The translations under genes and the position numbers were made by a program. Source: Bos javanicus (Eukaryota > Chordata > Mammalia > Artiodactyla > Bovidae). From it: a stretch of 64,000 nt of DNA. This document shows positions 43,504 to 53,000 of the stretch, one piece after another; position 1 is the stretch's first letter; every line of letters starts with the position of its first letter. Where the stretch lies: NCBI RefSeq assembly GCF_032452875.1, contig NC_083890.1:45320483-45384482 (forward strand), read 5' to 3'. A model generated the notes under the pieces. It did no database searches. It was not told the origin of the DNA and saw nothing but the letters and a program-made list of their open reading frames with translations.

Positions 43504-43714
43504 GGGGCTTCCCTGTGGCTCAGTGGTAAAGAATCCACCTGCCAATGTAGGAGATGCGGGTTCAATCCCTGGGTCAGGAAGATTCCCCCAGAGAAGAAAA
43601 TTGCAAGCCACTCCAGTATTCTTGCCTGGAGAATCCCATGGACAGAGGAGCCTGGCGGGCTACTCACCATGGGTTCACAAAGAGTGACCGCTTAGCGACT
43701 AAATCACCACCACC
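43504..43714 (+). mobile_element. Bov-tA SINE, near-perfect 13-bp target duplication
   Basis: 'ggggcttccctgtggctcag' to 'gaccgcttagcgactaaatc'. Direct repeats atttgggctacat (43491-43503) and atttgggccacat (43715-43727) differ at one base. B-box block is 'ggttcaatccc'. Confidence 0.95.
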
Positions 43715-43897
43715 ATTTGGGCCACATCAGAGAGAGGGCACCCTAACATCTCAGTGGTTTGGAGACTTGGCCTAAGAGCCAAAGGCAGAGAAAGAACAGG
43801 AAACAGGCTCGGCTCTGTGACATACTTGGTCTTTTCCGCTTGCCTTTGGCTCTCGTTTTTGCAGACGGTAAATATATCTGAATGGAAATTGTGAGTA

Positions 43898-44117
43898 CAG
43901 TGGTTCCACCTCTGGTTTTTGCTTCCATGGGCTCTGCTTCTGCGGGTTCTGCCCCCTCCACAACCCAGTTCCAGTTTCCCTGGCATCCTCCTCCGCCTTT
44001 CTACAGGCCAGCTGTAGTACATCATTTCATATAAGGGCCTTGAGCATCCGTGAATTTCGGTATCTGTGGAGGATCCTAGAACCGCAATCCCCTCCAGATA
44101 TTAACAGATGACTGTAT
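43898..44117 (+). mobile_element. Tigger-type non-autonomous DNA transposon fragment
   Basis: 'cagtggttccacctctggtt' near the left end and 'ataagggccttgagcatccg', 'aatttcggtatctgtggagg', 'ttaacagatgactgta' at the right end match the ends of a common Tigger-derived element; the centre is diverged. Confidence 0.55.
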
Positions 44118-44469
44118 TTGACTTCTGTTCTCAGCAGAGTTTGAGTAAAGCAGGCACAGGTGGCCTCTGCTACCTCTAGCCTGTCACCACCCCCTCCCAT
44201 TTCCTCTACAAAGTCCCCCATCTCCTGGTGCCCTCTCCTTCATTTCAGGGCCCCACCCCCAGACATCTTTCAGATCCATTAGTCATATTAGCATCAGTGT
44301 TTGATAAGCTAAAGGTCATCTCCGTCCCAGGATAATATCATATCAATAGGGGTCAAAGTCTTAGCAAAAGAAGGAGTGTCTAACTGTGGAATTTTAATTA
44401 TAATCCGGTAGAGTAGAGAACCAGCCAGGGCAGGCTATTCCAGGGCTTCTAAACTCCCATGATGTAGAC
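44118..44469. other. Unique sequence, no gene seen
   Basis: Nothing recognised. Confidence 0.35.
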
Positions 44470-44960
44470 CGGCACTGTCTAAAATAGAAGTCACTCGCTG
44501 CACGGGATGACTAATATTTAATTAATTAAAAGTAAATATAAATAAAAATTTTAAAAATTTCTAAAGGGCTTCCCTGGTAGTTCAGTGGTGGAGAGTCCAC
44601 CAGCTAATGCAGTCCAGTCCCTGATCCAGGAAGATCCCACTTCCCTCGAAGCAACTAAGCTACTGAGCCTGTGCTCTAGAGCCCACGAGCTGCAACTACC
44701 GAACTCCTGTGTCCCAACTACTGAAGCCCGCCCACCCTAGAGCCTATGCTCTGCAACAAGAGAAGCCACTGCAGGGAGAAGCCTGAGGCCACGACGAGAG
44801 AGTAGTCCCCACTGGTCACAACCAGAGAAAAGCCCATGCAGCAACGAAGACCCAGCACAGCCAAAACTTAATTAATTTTAAAAAATTGTAAGTAAAAATT
44901 CAGTTCCTTAGTCACACTGACCACATTTCAAGTGCTGGACAGCACAAGCACCAAACATTT
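44470..44960. mobile_element. Old DNA transposon-like repeat split by a CHR-2 SINE
   Basis: 'gaccggcactgtctaaaata' at the left and 'ccacatttcaagtgctggac' with 'agcacaag' at the right are the two ends of a familiar non-autonomous element with inverted termini; the family name is not certain. The SINE lies in its AT-rich middle. Confidence 0.5.
44567..44876 (+). mobile_element. CHR-2-type tRNA-Glu SINE
   Basis: Head 'gggcttccctggtagttcag', body 'ctgtgctctagagcccacga', 'gcctatgctctgcaacaaga', tail 'acgaagacccagcacagcca'. Plus-strand counterpart of 5273-5591. Confidence 0.82.
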
Positions 44961-45175
44961 GCATTATCTCAGAAAGCTCCATCAGACAGGGCAAGTTTAG
45001 AGAACGACTTTCTTGACCTGTGCAGACGTGATCTACCCTTACCCCAGCACTGGATTTCTCAGCCTTGGCACCACTGACATTTTGGACTGGACCTTACTTT
45101 GTTTTCAGATGGGTGGAGGGGTTGTCCTGTGCGTTGTAGGGTGTTCAGAAGCGTCTCCGGCATCTATCCTCTGTC

Positions 45176-45712
45176 ATTGTTGTTCAGTGCTCACTTGTGT
45201 CCACCTCTTTGCAACCCCATGGACTGCACACCAGGCCCTTCTGTCCTCTACCATCTCCCTGAGTCTGCTCAAACTCATGTCCATTGAGTCCATGATGCCA
45301 TCCAACCATCTCATCCTCTGTTGGCCCCTTCTCCTCCTGCCCTCAATCTTTTCCAGTGAGTTGGCTCTTTGCATCAGGCAGCCAAAATACTGGAGCTTCA
45401 GCTTCTGCATCGGTCCTTCAAATGAATATTCAGGGTTGATTTCCTTTAGGATTGACTGGTTTGATCCCCTTACTGTTCAAGGGACTCTCAAGAGTCTTCT
45501 TCAGCATCACTATTCAAAAGTATCAATTCTTGGGCACTCGGCCTTCTTTATCGACCAACTCTCACATCTATATGTGACCACTGGAAAGACCATAGCTTTG
45601 ACTATACAGACCTTTGTCAGCAAAGTGATGTCTCTGCTTTTTAATATGCTGTCTAGGTTTGTCATAGTTTTCCTTCCAAGGAGCAAGCATCTTTTAATTT
45701 CATGGCTGCATG
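45176..45712 (-). mobile_element. BovB LINE 3' part, diverged (antisense)
   Basis: 'tgttgttcagtgctcacttg' to 'tttaatttcatggctgca'. Many substitutions and small deletions relative to the other copies, so it is one of the older BovB insertions. A 300-codon plus frame over it (45013-45915) is antisense and not a gene. Confidence 0.9.
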
Positions 45713-45758
45713 CTGGTAACCCTTCTCATCCAGTTGTCATCATCAAAAATATCTCTAG

Positions 45759-45859
45759 GGACTTGCCCAGTGGTCATATGGTTACAACTCCGAGCTTCCA
45801 TTGCAGGAGTCATGGGTTCTATCTCCTATATGCTGCTTGGTGTAGCCAAAAAAACAAAC
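45759..45859 (+). mobile_element. CHR-1-type tRNA-Glu SINE
   Basis: 'gggacttgcccagtggtcat' to 'ggtgtagccaaaaaaacaaa'. Near-identical flanks aaaatatctctag (45746-45758) and aaaaagtctctag (45860-45872) mark the target site inside the DNA transposon. Confidence 0.85.
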
Positions 45860-45926
45860 AAAAAGTCTCTAGACCTTACCAAACATCCCCCATGGGACAA
45901 AACTGCTCCATCTGAGAAGCACTGCA

Positions 45927-47230
45927 GGAAAGCTGGCTGGCATGTGGGGATCAGAGAGGCCAGCTATCAGCAACTTGGAGTGCTTGGAGGACGGGGACGC
46001 TGCAGGGGGCAAGCCATGCATGTTCCATGCGCTCTTGAAACATTACAGAGGAGAAGAATTTCAGAGTGATGTTTATAGCTGAGAAGGAGATTCTTCCTCT
46101 GGTCTTAGGAATTCCACTGATGCTGAGTTGCCACATGTGTCAGAGCTCTACAGAGCTGCAGAGAGGGCTGTAAATCAAAGGAAAGCAAAGAAAAGGCCCT
46201 GGGGGGCAGGTTGTGGGGTGAGTATCCTTATCCCAGGAAACGGGGTTCGCCCCCACTTCGCTCTGAGATTTTCAGCCTGGCGTGCTAAGCCCTCTGTCCC
46301 CAGAGTGGCCATTCATGCACCAAACGGCCGTAACTGCCTCATCAGCAGCTTGTCAGCTGTAAATTCTAATCCCAGCCCGGGTCTCTCTTCCCAGGACCAA
46401 AGGCATAAAGATGTTTGCCCTTGCACAGGCCTTTGACATGTGCTAGGCCGCATCTGTTTATTTGTCTTAGGGCCCTCTCAAGAGCTTAGCACCTCTCTGT
46501 GACCCAGGCGAGGCTTTCTGGGCTCTGCATTCCTCCTGACCATGACATCATGCTTGTACCTCGCCATTGGAGACTGAATCCAAAGGCCGGAGAGGACTTA
46601 AGAGTCTCAAACAAGCAAATGTTTTCCATTATTGAAGATGTTAAGGAAACCAAAATCTGAAATATTTACGGCCACAGCCTCCTCTGTGGGTCGTCAGTGA
46701 CCTCTTCCCTTTCAGGAGGCATCTTACAGAGGGGGCGCCCTGGCCAGCTGCCCCCGAGGCCACTGAGACTGCAGAGCTGAGTCAACCATTCCATGGGAAG
46801 ACTGGTGAAAAGTGTATTCGCCACACACGCCTAGCTGAGATGACCAAAACCAAACCCAAGAGAAGTCCAAGTTTACCATAGAAGGCAAAGCAGAGACCCA
46901 GGACCGCCCTGTGGGCTGCATACCTGCATTCTAGAGTTAGCCCAAGTTGTTTTCCTGTCTTGAGGGACGATGTCAATCATCTCATAAGTAAATGAACACC
47001 ATCATTCAACAATTCTGTAAACATTGAGAGAAAAAGGAAACCGCCCCACAAAATACTTTATGTGCTTTAGACAGGGGTAGGGATGGTTACTCGGGGACTT
47101 CTGGTGTCACCTCTCCTCCTGCCTTTTTTTCAGGGTCTATCAGACCTAAGTGGCTCCATGCAGAAATTCTGCCTGATGCTCTGGCACCATGGGAAGCACT
47201 GCAGCATGGTCTGAGCCCCCTTGTGTGTGC
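45927..47230. other. Unique sequence, no gene accepted
   Basis: About 1.3 kb without a recognised repeat. Frames up to 102 codons (46128-46436) show no domain. Moderate GC near 46680-46760. Confidence 0.4.
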
Positions 47231-47501
47231 CCTGCTGCTGCTGCTGCTAAGTCGCTTCAGTCGTGTCTGACTCTGTGTGACCCCATAGACGGCAGCCCAC
47301 CAGGCCCCGCCGTCCCTGGGATTCTCCAGGCAAGAACACTGGAGTGGGTTGCCATTTCCTCCTCCAATGCAGGAAAGTGAAAAGTGAAAGTGAAGTCTCT
47401 CAGTTGTGTCCGACTCGTAGCGACCCCATGGACTGCAGCCTACCAGGCTCCTCCATCCATGGGATTTTCCAGGCAAGAGTACTGGAGTGGGGTGCCATTG
47501 C
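47231..47501 (-). mobile_element. BovA2 SINE (antisense dimer)
   Basis: CTG tail, first unit 'taagtcgcttcagtcgtgtc', second unit 'gaagtctctcagttgtgtcc', ending 'tggggtgccattg'. First member of a four-SINE cluster. Confidence 0.93.
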
Positions 47502-47686
47502 GGCCCCATGGACTGTAGCCTGCCAGGCTCCTCTGTCCATGGAACTTCCCAGGCAAGAATACTGGAGTGGGTTGCCATTTCCTCCTCTAGGGGGGTGTTT
47601 CCTACCAAGGGATGAAACCTGTGTCTCTTACGTCTCCTGCATTGGCCGCTGGGTTCTTTATCACTAGCGCCACCTGGGAAGACCTC
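47502..47686 (-). mobile_element. Bov-tA SINE (antisense), 3' end missing
   Basis: 'ggccccatggactgtagcct' to 'gcgccacctgggaagacc'. Its left side is lost where it meets the BovA2. Its right end (head) was the target of the next BovA2. Confidence 0.9.
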
Positions 47687-47957
47687 TGCTGCTGCTAAGT
47701 CGCTTCAGTCGTGTCCGATTCTGTGTGACCCCACAGATGGCAGCCAACCAGGCTTCCCCGTCCCTGGGATTCTCCAGGCAAGAACACTGTAGTGGGTTGC
47801 CATTGCCTTCTCCAATGCATGAAAGTAAAAAGTGAAAGTGAAGTCTCTCAGTCGTGTCCGACTCGTAGCGACCCCATGGACTGCAGCCTACCAGGCTCCT
47901 CCGTCCATGGGATTTTCTAGGCAAAAGTACTGGAGTAGGGTGCCATTGCCTTCTCCG
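47687..47957 (-). mobile_element. BovA2 SINE (antisense), 11-bp target duplication
   Basis: CTG tail and two BovA units. Perfect direct repeat gggaagacctc at 47676-47686 and 47958-47968. Its target is the head of the neighbouring Bov-tA. Confidence 0.94.
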
Positions 47958-47989
47958 GGGAAGACCTCAAACCCTGTTAATAGTATTAG

Positions 47990-48130
47990 TATCAGTCGCT
48001 CAGTCGTCTCTGACTTTTTGCGACCCCAGGGACTGTAGCCCACCAGGCTCCTCTGTCCATGGGATTCTCTAAGCAAAAATACTAGAGTGGGTCACCATTT
48101 CCTCCACCAGGGAACCTTCCTAACTGTGCC
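47990..48130 (-). mobile_element. Bov-tA SINE, head missing (antisense)
   Basis: 'tcagtcgctcagtcgtctct' to 'accagggaaccttcctaact'. The tRNA-like head is absent, so this copy is 5'-truncated. Confidence 0.88.
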
Positions 48131-48807
48131 TAAAGGAGACTTCATTTATATGCATTAGAGGATACCCCAGGTTAACCTGTTATAGAAAACTGTCTCTTGA
48201 GTCTTTAAATTCTATACCAATTCTAATACCTCTGGTTGGCCGACTGTTTGTTTCTTTATTTAGGTTTTAAGGTGAATGACCTGGGGATATTTGTTTCCAT
48301 CAACCTGATTGCAAATCTAAAAGCACAGTTGAAATGTCTATTTTTCTTGCCATCCTCAGAAGAGATTGCTGCAGATCTACTCTATGATTCTCATTCTTTT
48401 CAGCTTACAATACAAATAGATTATTATTTTTTGCCATCTATGTCTTATAATAAAGCAGTGCTGAAAAATTAAATAGAAGAAAGTTCAGTTGCCGTATAGG
48501 CTACTAAAATGATTTGCTGGTGGTGATTTTTAAGCTTGATTCTAAATAGATTTATGAAGAATGGCACTTGGAAGACGTGGTTCAAATTTTGCTATTTAAG
48601 GTATCTTGAAATTATAGGCTCACTCTCCCTAAAATTTCAGAAAGCGTAGAGCTGAGGCTCTTAAGTGTATAGCAGTGATAAAAGCTTTCATAGTCATTTC
48701 TAAAAAGCAACACTTCATAGTTGTCTCTCTCCAGTGGTTCTCTAATACACTTGTAGAAGGAAGGCAACAGTTCTTTACAGGTCATAATTAAAAGCCCATT
48801 CTTTTAT
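48131..48807. other. AT-rich unique sequence, no gene accepted
   Basis: A 78-codon plus frame at 48236 begins near a 'ctttatttag' acceptor-like string but shows no domain. Nothing else recognised. Confidence 0.4.
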
Positions 48808-48945
48808 GCAGTGTTCCTCGGTGGGGGTGCTTCTAACTTGTGGGATAGGACGACTCTTCATTACGCAAATGTCTCTGGCTCATTGCAGGGCCTTTAGCAC
48901 CCCCAACTTCTTGGCACAAAATGCTAGTGGTGTCTACCTTCCACT
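48808..48945 (+). mobile_element. Possible second copy of the hAT-type element
   Basis: 'tgtgggataggacgactctt', 'gctcattgcagggcctttag' and 'aaaatgctagtggtgtctac' roughly follow the element at 45046. Diverged. Confidence 0.4.
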
Positions 48946-49035
48946 GAAGTTTAGACAGCTAGTTAGTGTCCTGGCACTCTGGTGCCCATGTCTCACCAGG
49001 AATGCCTACTGTCCCAGTAAAGTTTTCAGCAGTAA

Positions 49036-49216
49036 TATCTTTGCGACCCCATGGACTGTAGCCCACCAGACTCCTCTGTCCGTGGGATTCTCCAGGCAAG
49101 AATACTGAGGTGGGTAGATTCCTCTGGAGAAGGGAATCTACCCAACCCAGGGATCAAACCCAGGTCTCTTACATTGCAGGTGGATGCTTTACCATGTGAG
49201 CCACAAGGGAAGTCCT
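49036..49216 (-). mobile_element. Bov-tA SINE (antisense) with a ~30-bp microinversion
   Basis: 'tctttgcgaccccatggact' to 'gtgagccacaagggaagtcc'. The usual 'ttcccttctccagggg' block is replaced by its reverse complement at 49112-49143, giving the perfect 11-bp arms gggtagattcc and ggaatctaccc. Confidence 0.92.
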
Positions 49217-50289
49217 CACCCCAAAAAGAGTCCCAATTTGGATAATAAATAATGTGATCATCCTACTTCATACCCAAGTCCCTCTAACCATCAGTTTATC
49301 ACTTTTACCACTCCACAACCCTCCCCCTTTCTCTTTTTAATGATTCTCAAAACTTTTCCTCCTCTCTGAGTCCATTTCACATGCTTTCATAACTTGGTCA
49401 TCCTCGAAGTTTGGGTGGCTATAAATGACAACTCCAGGTCCGGACTGCCTGCACTATGGGGCCTTTGGCTCCTGAGTGTGCGAGGAAGCCAGACACCCCA
49501 GGAGAAGGATCAGTGGGTCCCAGGCAAGTCCTCGGCCTTGACCAAAGCCTTGGAAAGCCCCCCGTGTGCTCCGACATCCACAGTAAGCAAGGCTGGAGGT
49601 AGATGGGGGGCAGGAAGTCTGGTGAACATCCGTGATATTTTTTTTTTAATGAATCCAAGATGAACTGAAAAGAAATACACTGTGAAACACCACCCATTCG
49701 GTTGTGAAAGTCCAGTATGTCCAGATGACTCAAGCGTAGTGTTCATACTCCGTGGTAATGCTTTGAAATCCTTTGTGAATAATAAAAGTTAAATATAAGC
49801 AAGAAAGTGTTTCTCATAACAAAATAAAATCCCCTTTCCTTGTCTGCCCCACGGGGCCAAAATACCAGTGCCCGTAATTGATATATCAGTACCACCCTCA
49901 AGAATTTCTTAAATGTCATAAACCCACAATGCAGCTTTGGTGGAGGCCCCCAGCAAGCTGTAATCGTGAGCTGTGGGGAGCCTGGCTCTGCAGCTGTGCT
50001 TGCTTTCCCTATTGCTGTTAAATCTGCAGCAGAACTAAATACCTGTGCAACAAGACCTTCCCATACCAGAGCTCAACAGACTTGGGAAACACTGGTTAAA
50101 ATGAAAGCTGGTTCCAAGGAGAGTTGGGAGATGAAAAAGGCTTCTTTTTTAATGTAAGGAATTTTGCTCTTCTATTTAATTAAGAGGCCATTGCACAGAC
50201 AAGTCTGCCTTCTAACAAGCTCTCTTCCTGACAACCTTGGAAAATACCTACTCACCAACTTCGTTTACTCCGTGGCAAACAACACGGGC
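49217..50289. other. Unique sequence, no gene accepted
   Basis: No repeat recognised. Overlapping frames of 89-104 codons at 49394-49746 on both strands have no domain. 49860-50160 is AT-moderate with no repeat and could be conserved non-coding DNA, which cannot be judged without an alignment. Confidence 0.4.
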
Positions 50290-50456
50290 TCTGTTGTACA
50301 GCTTGGGCAGCTGTGTGATCTTAGGCAAGATCTTACCTAACCTTCCTTGGCCTCAGTTTCCCCAGTTGTGAAACAAGGGCACTAGTGCCCGCCTTATAGG
50401 TACCAGTGGCTGTCGTGAAGCGGGAAGGCCATACTGCGTGTGGAGTGCTCAGCATC
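50290..50456 (+). mobile_element. MIR SINE
   Basis: 'cagctgtgtgatcttaggca', 'ccttggcctcagtttcccca' and 'gttgtgaaacaagggcacta' follow MIR order. The stretch 50355-50406 has an inverted copy at 51189-51241. Confidence 0.85.
50355..50406 (+). repeat. Source arm of ~52-bp inverted duplication
   Basis: Reverse complement of 51189-51241 with about 8 mismatches over 52 bp by eye. Both arms share 'cactagtgcc'-type differences from the MIR consensus. Confidence 0.75.
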
Positions 50457-50462
50457 GTGCTT

Positions 50463-50672
50463 AGTCAGTCGTTCACACAGTTGTGTCCTGCTTTTTGCGA
50501 CCCATGGACTGCAGCCCGCAGGGCTCCTCCGTTCATGGGATTTTCCAGGTAAGAGTACTGGAGTGGGTTGCCATGCCCTCCTCCAGAGGATCTTTCCCTA
50601 TCCAGGGATCAAACCCACGTCTCCGGCATAGGCAGGTGGGTTCTTTACCACTGAGCCACCTGGGAAGCCCTC
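50463..50672 (-). mobile_element. Bov-tA SINE (antisense)
   Basis: 'cagttgtgtcctgctttttg' to 'gagccacctgggaagccc'. Confidence 0.93.
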
Positions 50673-50906
50673 AACTATAAATACAGACAAGTACTGACAT
50701 GGACTGTGAAACAGTCTGTAGATATTGTGTTGTGTTTTGAAGCATGGAGAAAAATTTTCCCGGCAGAGAAGGTGAAAAGACTTCCCAAGATTGCTCAGGA
50801 TATGTAACCACATACCTGGATGAATGGAAAAAGATGATACAAATGTTTGCTTTGGCACTGGCCTGATTTTTACAGAATACATTATGACTAATTTTTTAAA
50901 AATATA
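50673..50906. other. Unique sequence, no gene seen
   Basis: Nothing recognised; its right edge is the target repeat of the CHR-2 SINE (50883-50906). Confidence 0.4.
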
Positions 50907-51326
50907 TTTATTTATTTAAAATAAACAAAGCTACAGCTTTATTTATTTATTTATTTAAATCTATGTATGTATGTATGTATGTATTATTTTGGGTCGTGCT
51001 GGGTCTTCGTTGCTGGGCGGGCTTTTCTCTGGTTGCGGCCAGCGGGGCTCCTCTCCGGTTGCGGGGTGCAGGCTTCTCACTGCCACGGCTTCTCTTGCTG
51101 CAGAGCACAGGCTCAAGAGCACAAGCACTTCCGCAGTCATGGCTCCTGGGCTCCAGAATGGGAGCTAGCTGCGCTGAGGCCTAGCACATTGGTATCTGTA
51201 AGGCAGGCACTAGTATCCTTGTTTCACAACTGGGAGAACTAGCTGCTTCCCAGACCAGGGATGGAACCCGAGTCTCCTGGAATGGCAGGTAGATTCTTAA
51301 CCTCTGTGCCACCAGGGAAGCCCCAA
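50907..51326 (-). mobile_element. CHR-2-type SINE (antisense) containing a foreign ~52-bp piece
   Basis: TTTA and TATG short repeats at the left (50939-50987), body 'gtgctgggtcttcgttgctg', head to 'ctgtgccaccagggaagccc'. Flanks tatgactaattt at 50884-50895 and 51328-51339 are the target repeat. At 51189-51241 the body is interrupted by an inverted MIR segment. Confidence 0.85.
51189..51241 (-). repeat. Derived arm of ~52-bp inverted duplication inside a SINE
   Basis: 'ttggtatctgtaaggcaggc' then 'actagtatccttgtttcaca' is reversed MIR sequence matching 50355-50406. CHR-2 text continues on both sides of it. Confidence 0.78.
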
Positions 51327-51704
51327 CTATGACTAATTTAAAAATACAAAGCCCGCTGTTTGTAAGTTCTTTTTCTCCTTTCCCTCAGCCAAGCAAGCAG
51401 AGCTGGGGACACTGTGACATCAAGTCTCGTTAGGTAAACAGAACACATTTCCCTGAGGTCCAGGTCATTCATTGGGTCTTCTCTGCCTGGGGGCTTGGCC
51501 CAGACCTGCCAAGAACAGCACTGCTTACAATAGAGCGACTCCCAATGGAGCCCACTCTCCAAAGGACTCTCCAGGTTCCCTCTGACCTGCACGGAAAGAT
51601 TGCTGCTTAAAAAATTTCAGTGTAAAAAAAAAAAAAATTTCAGTGTAAACCTTAATACTCAGTGTTTCCGGAAGAGCGCTGTGGGAAGGTCCGCAGTGTT
51701 GGGG

Positions 51705-51744
51705 TCGCAAAGAGGTAGACAAAACTTCACGACTGAACAACAGT
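51705..51744 (+). mobile_element. 40-bp SINE/BovB 3' end with perfect 10-bp target duplication
   Basis: 'tcgcaaagaggtagacaaaa' then 'cttcacgactgaacaacagt' is only the extreme tail shared by Bov SINEs and BovB. The direct repeat agtgttgggg at 51695-51704 and 51745-51754 shows a genuine insertion. Confidence 0.85.
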
Positions 51745-52441
51745 AGTGTTGGGGTTCCTACCCCACATCCTAATTGCCAAAAACACTGGCCTTGTAAGAG
51801 ACAGATCACAGACCCTCAGAAGCTTCAGCTGGCTGGGGCCCAGATTTTCAGATATGGACATGATGTTTCCGGTTGAATGGAAGTGATCATTGCAAATATC
51901 TCCCCAGGAAAACTAGAAGGAGTGAGGAAGTGGGACCTTGGAGGTGAAGGGCAAGGAAAGATACACTGTCAGGAGCCAAGCCAGATAGAGGGTGACGGGG
52001 ATCAAACCCATGGGGGGCTGCTCCAGGCCAGGGCTGGTGGGGAACACAGGAGTTGCGATGATTCCATCTCCTCCTCCATCATCACTGGTTCAGTGCTGCT
52101 GCCGGGGGACTTCAGACTCTGGGCACTGCCTGTGCGCACAGACAGATGGATTCTACAGCCAGAAGGCCGTCCACCGTCACTGTAGGAAGAAAAGTGTACA
52201 GGCAGGGCCTGGGCAAAATGAAAATGTGGGAGCCCTTTTTTAAAAAGCAGGGGAAGAGGTGTCATTAGAGGCACTAAAAGAAAAGCTTCTCCTTTCTTCC
52301 ACAGTCTCTCTCCACTTGTCCTGTTTTTATTTTTAAAATGCCGCTTTTGAATGCCACTCTAATTCAAGGAAAATTTAAATTTTAAATTGTTAGCATAAAT
52401 TCTACCCCTTTCATTTCAATGTTGTGCAGTGCCTGTTTTAA

Positions 52442-52499
52442 ATGCAAATAGAAGAGCATTTAACACGTATGCTAATCAACAAAATTACACAATTTGCAT
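52442..52499. promoter_or_regulatory. Octamer-motif pair, candidate enhancer
   Basis: ATGCAAAT (52442-52449) and its reverse complement ATTTGCAT (52492-52499) lie 42 bp apart, with a related TATGCTAAT at 52469-52477 between them. ATGCAAAT is the POU/Oct binding motif. The surrounding 200 bp are AT-rich and free of recognised repeats. Function is inference. Confidence 0.35.
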
Positions 52500-52814
52500 A
52501 TTCCATTCTTACCCTAACGGTGGAAAGACTGCACCCAACTAAGTCACCTGCTTTTATTTCATGTCTTGACACGTGCTCATTGTACCAGCAGTGTCTCTAC
52601 CTTCTGCTTACTGATATGTAAGGAGGGATTGAAAGGGAAGAGATGATGAGTGGCCATCTTGCTGCTTTAGGCCATGATTTCTGGTGAGCTGTTGGGGAGG
52701 GGTGAAGAGGAAAGAGGAAAAGAGAGGAAAAGGGTTGAGAGAGAGTAAAAGCCTCTGGGGTCCCTCTCACATCCCTGGAGGCTCAACCAGGTGTCTGATG
52801 CTGTTTAATTAACC

Positions 52815-53000
52815 CACGTCCGATTCTTTTACAACCCCATGTAGCCCACCAGGCTCCTCTGTCCATGGGATTTCCCAGGAAAGAATACTGGAGTGGGTTG
52901 CCTGCTCCTCCTCCAGATGATCTACCCCACCCAGGGATCGAACCCGTGTCTCCTGCATTGGCAGGCAGATTCTTTACTATTGAGCCACCCAGGAAGCCCC
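52815..53000 (-). mobile_element. Bov-tA SINE (antisense), internal gap
   Basis: 'acgtccgattcttttacaac' to 'gagccacccaggaagcccc'. Missing a few bases around 'ggactgtagcc' (reads 'atgtagccc'). Confidence 0.92.

Larger units (their letters stand above)
45046..45926 (+). mobile_element. hAT-type DNA transposon remnant carrying BovB and CHR-1
   Basis: Three pieces in order: 'tctcagccttggcaccactg' and 'gttgtagggtgttcagaagc' (45057-45168), then 'ccagttgtcatcatcaaaaa' (about 45731-45750), then 'ccaaacatcccccatgggac' (about 45879). Together they spell a common non-autonomous element; hAT membership is inferred from memory. Confidence 0.6.
51348..52812. other. Unique sequence with candidate regulatory block
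   Basis: Holds a small tandem duplication (51607-51648), a 40-bp SINE tail insertion (51705-51744), an AT-rich block with octamer motifs (52380-52500) and a purine-rich tract (52690-52750). Frames near 51877-52274 on both strands overlap and lack domains. Confidence 0.4.

Noticed and set aside
45013..45915. 300-codon plus-strand open frame
   Set aside because: It runs across a DNA-transposon remnant, an antisense BovB and a CHR-1 SINE. The middle is the complement of BovB coding sequence, so the frame is a by-product.
47231..47957. Regularly spaced repeats that might suggest an array
   Set aside because: These are clustered SINEs of about 180-270 bp with target repeats. There are no short direct repeats with unique spacers, so no CRISPR-like array; the DNA is also eukaryotic.
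48236..48472. 78-codon frame after an acceptor-like 'ctttatttag'
   Set aside because: No donor site, domain or partner exon can be shown, and the composition is AT-rich like the surroundings.
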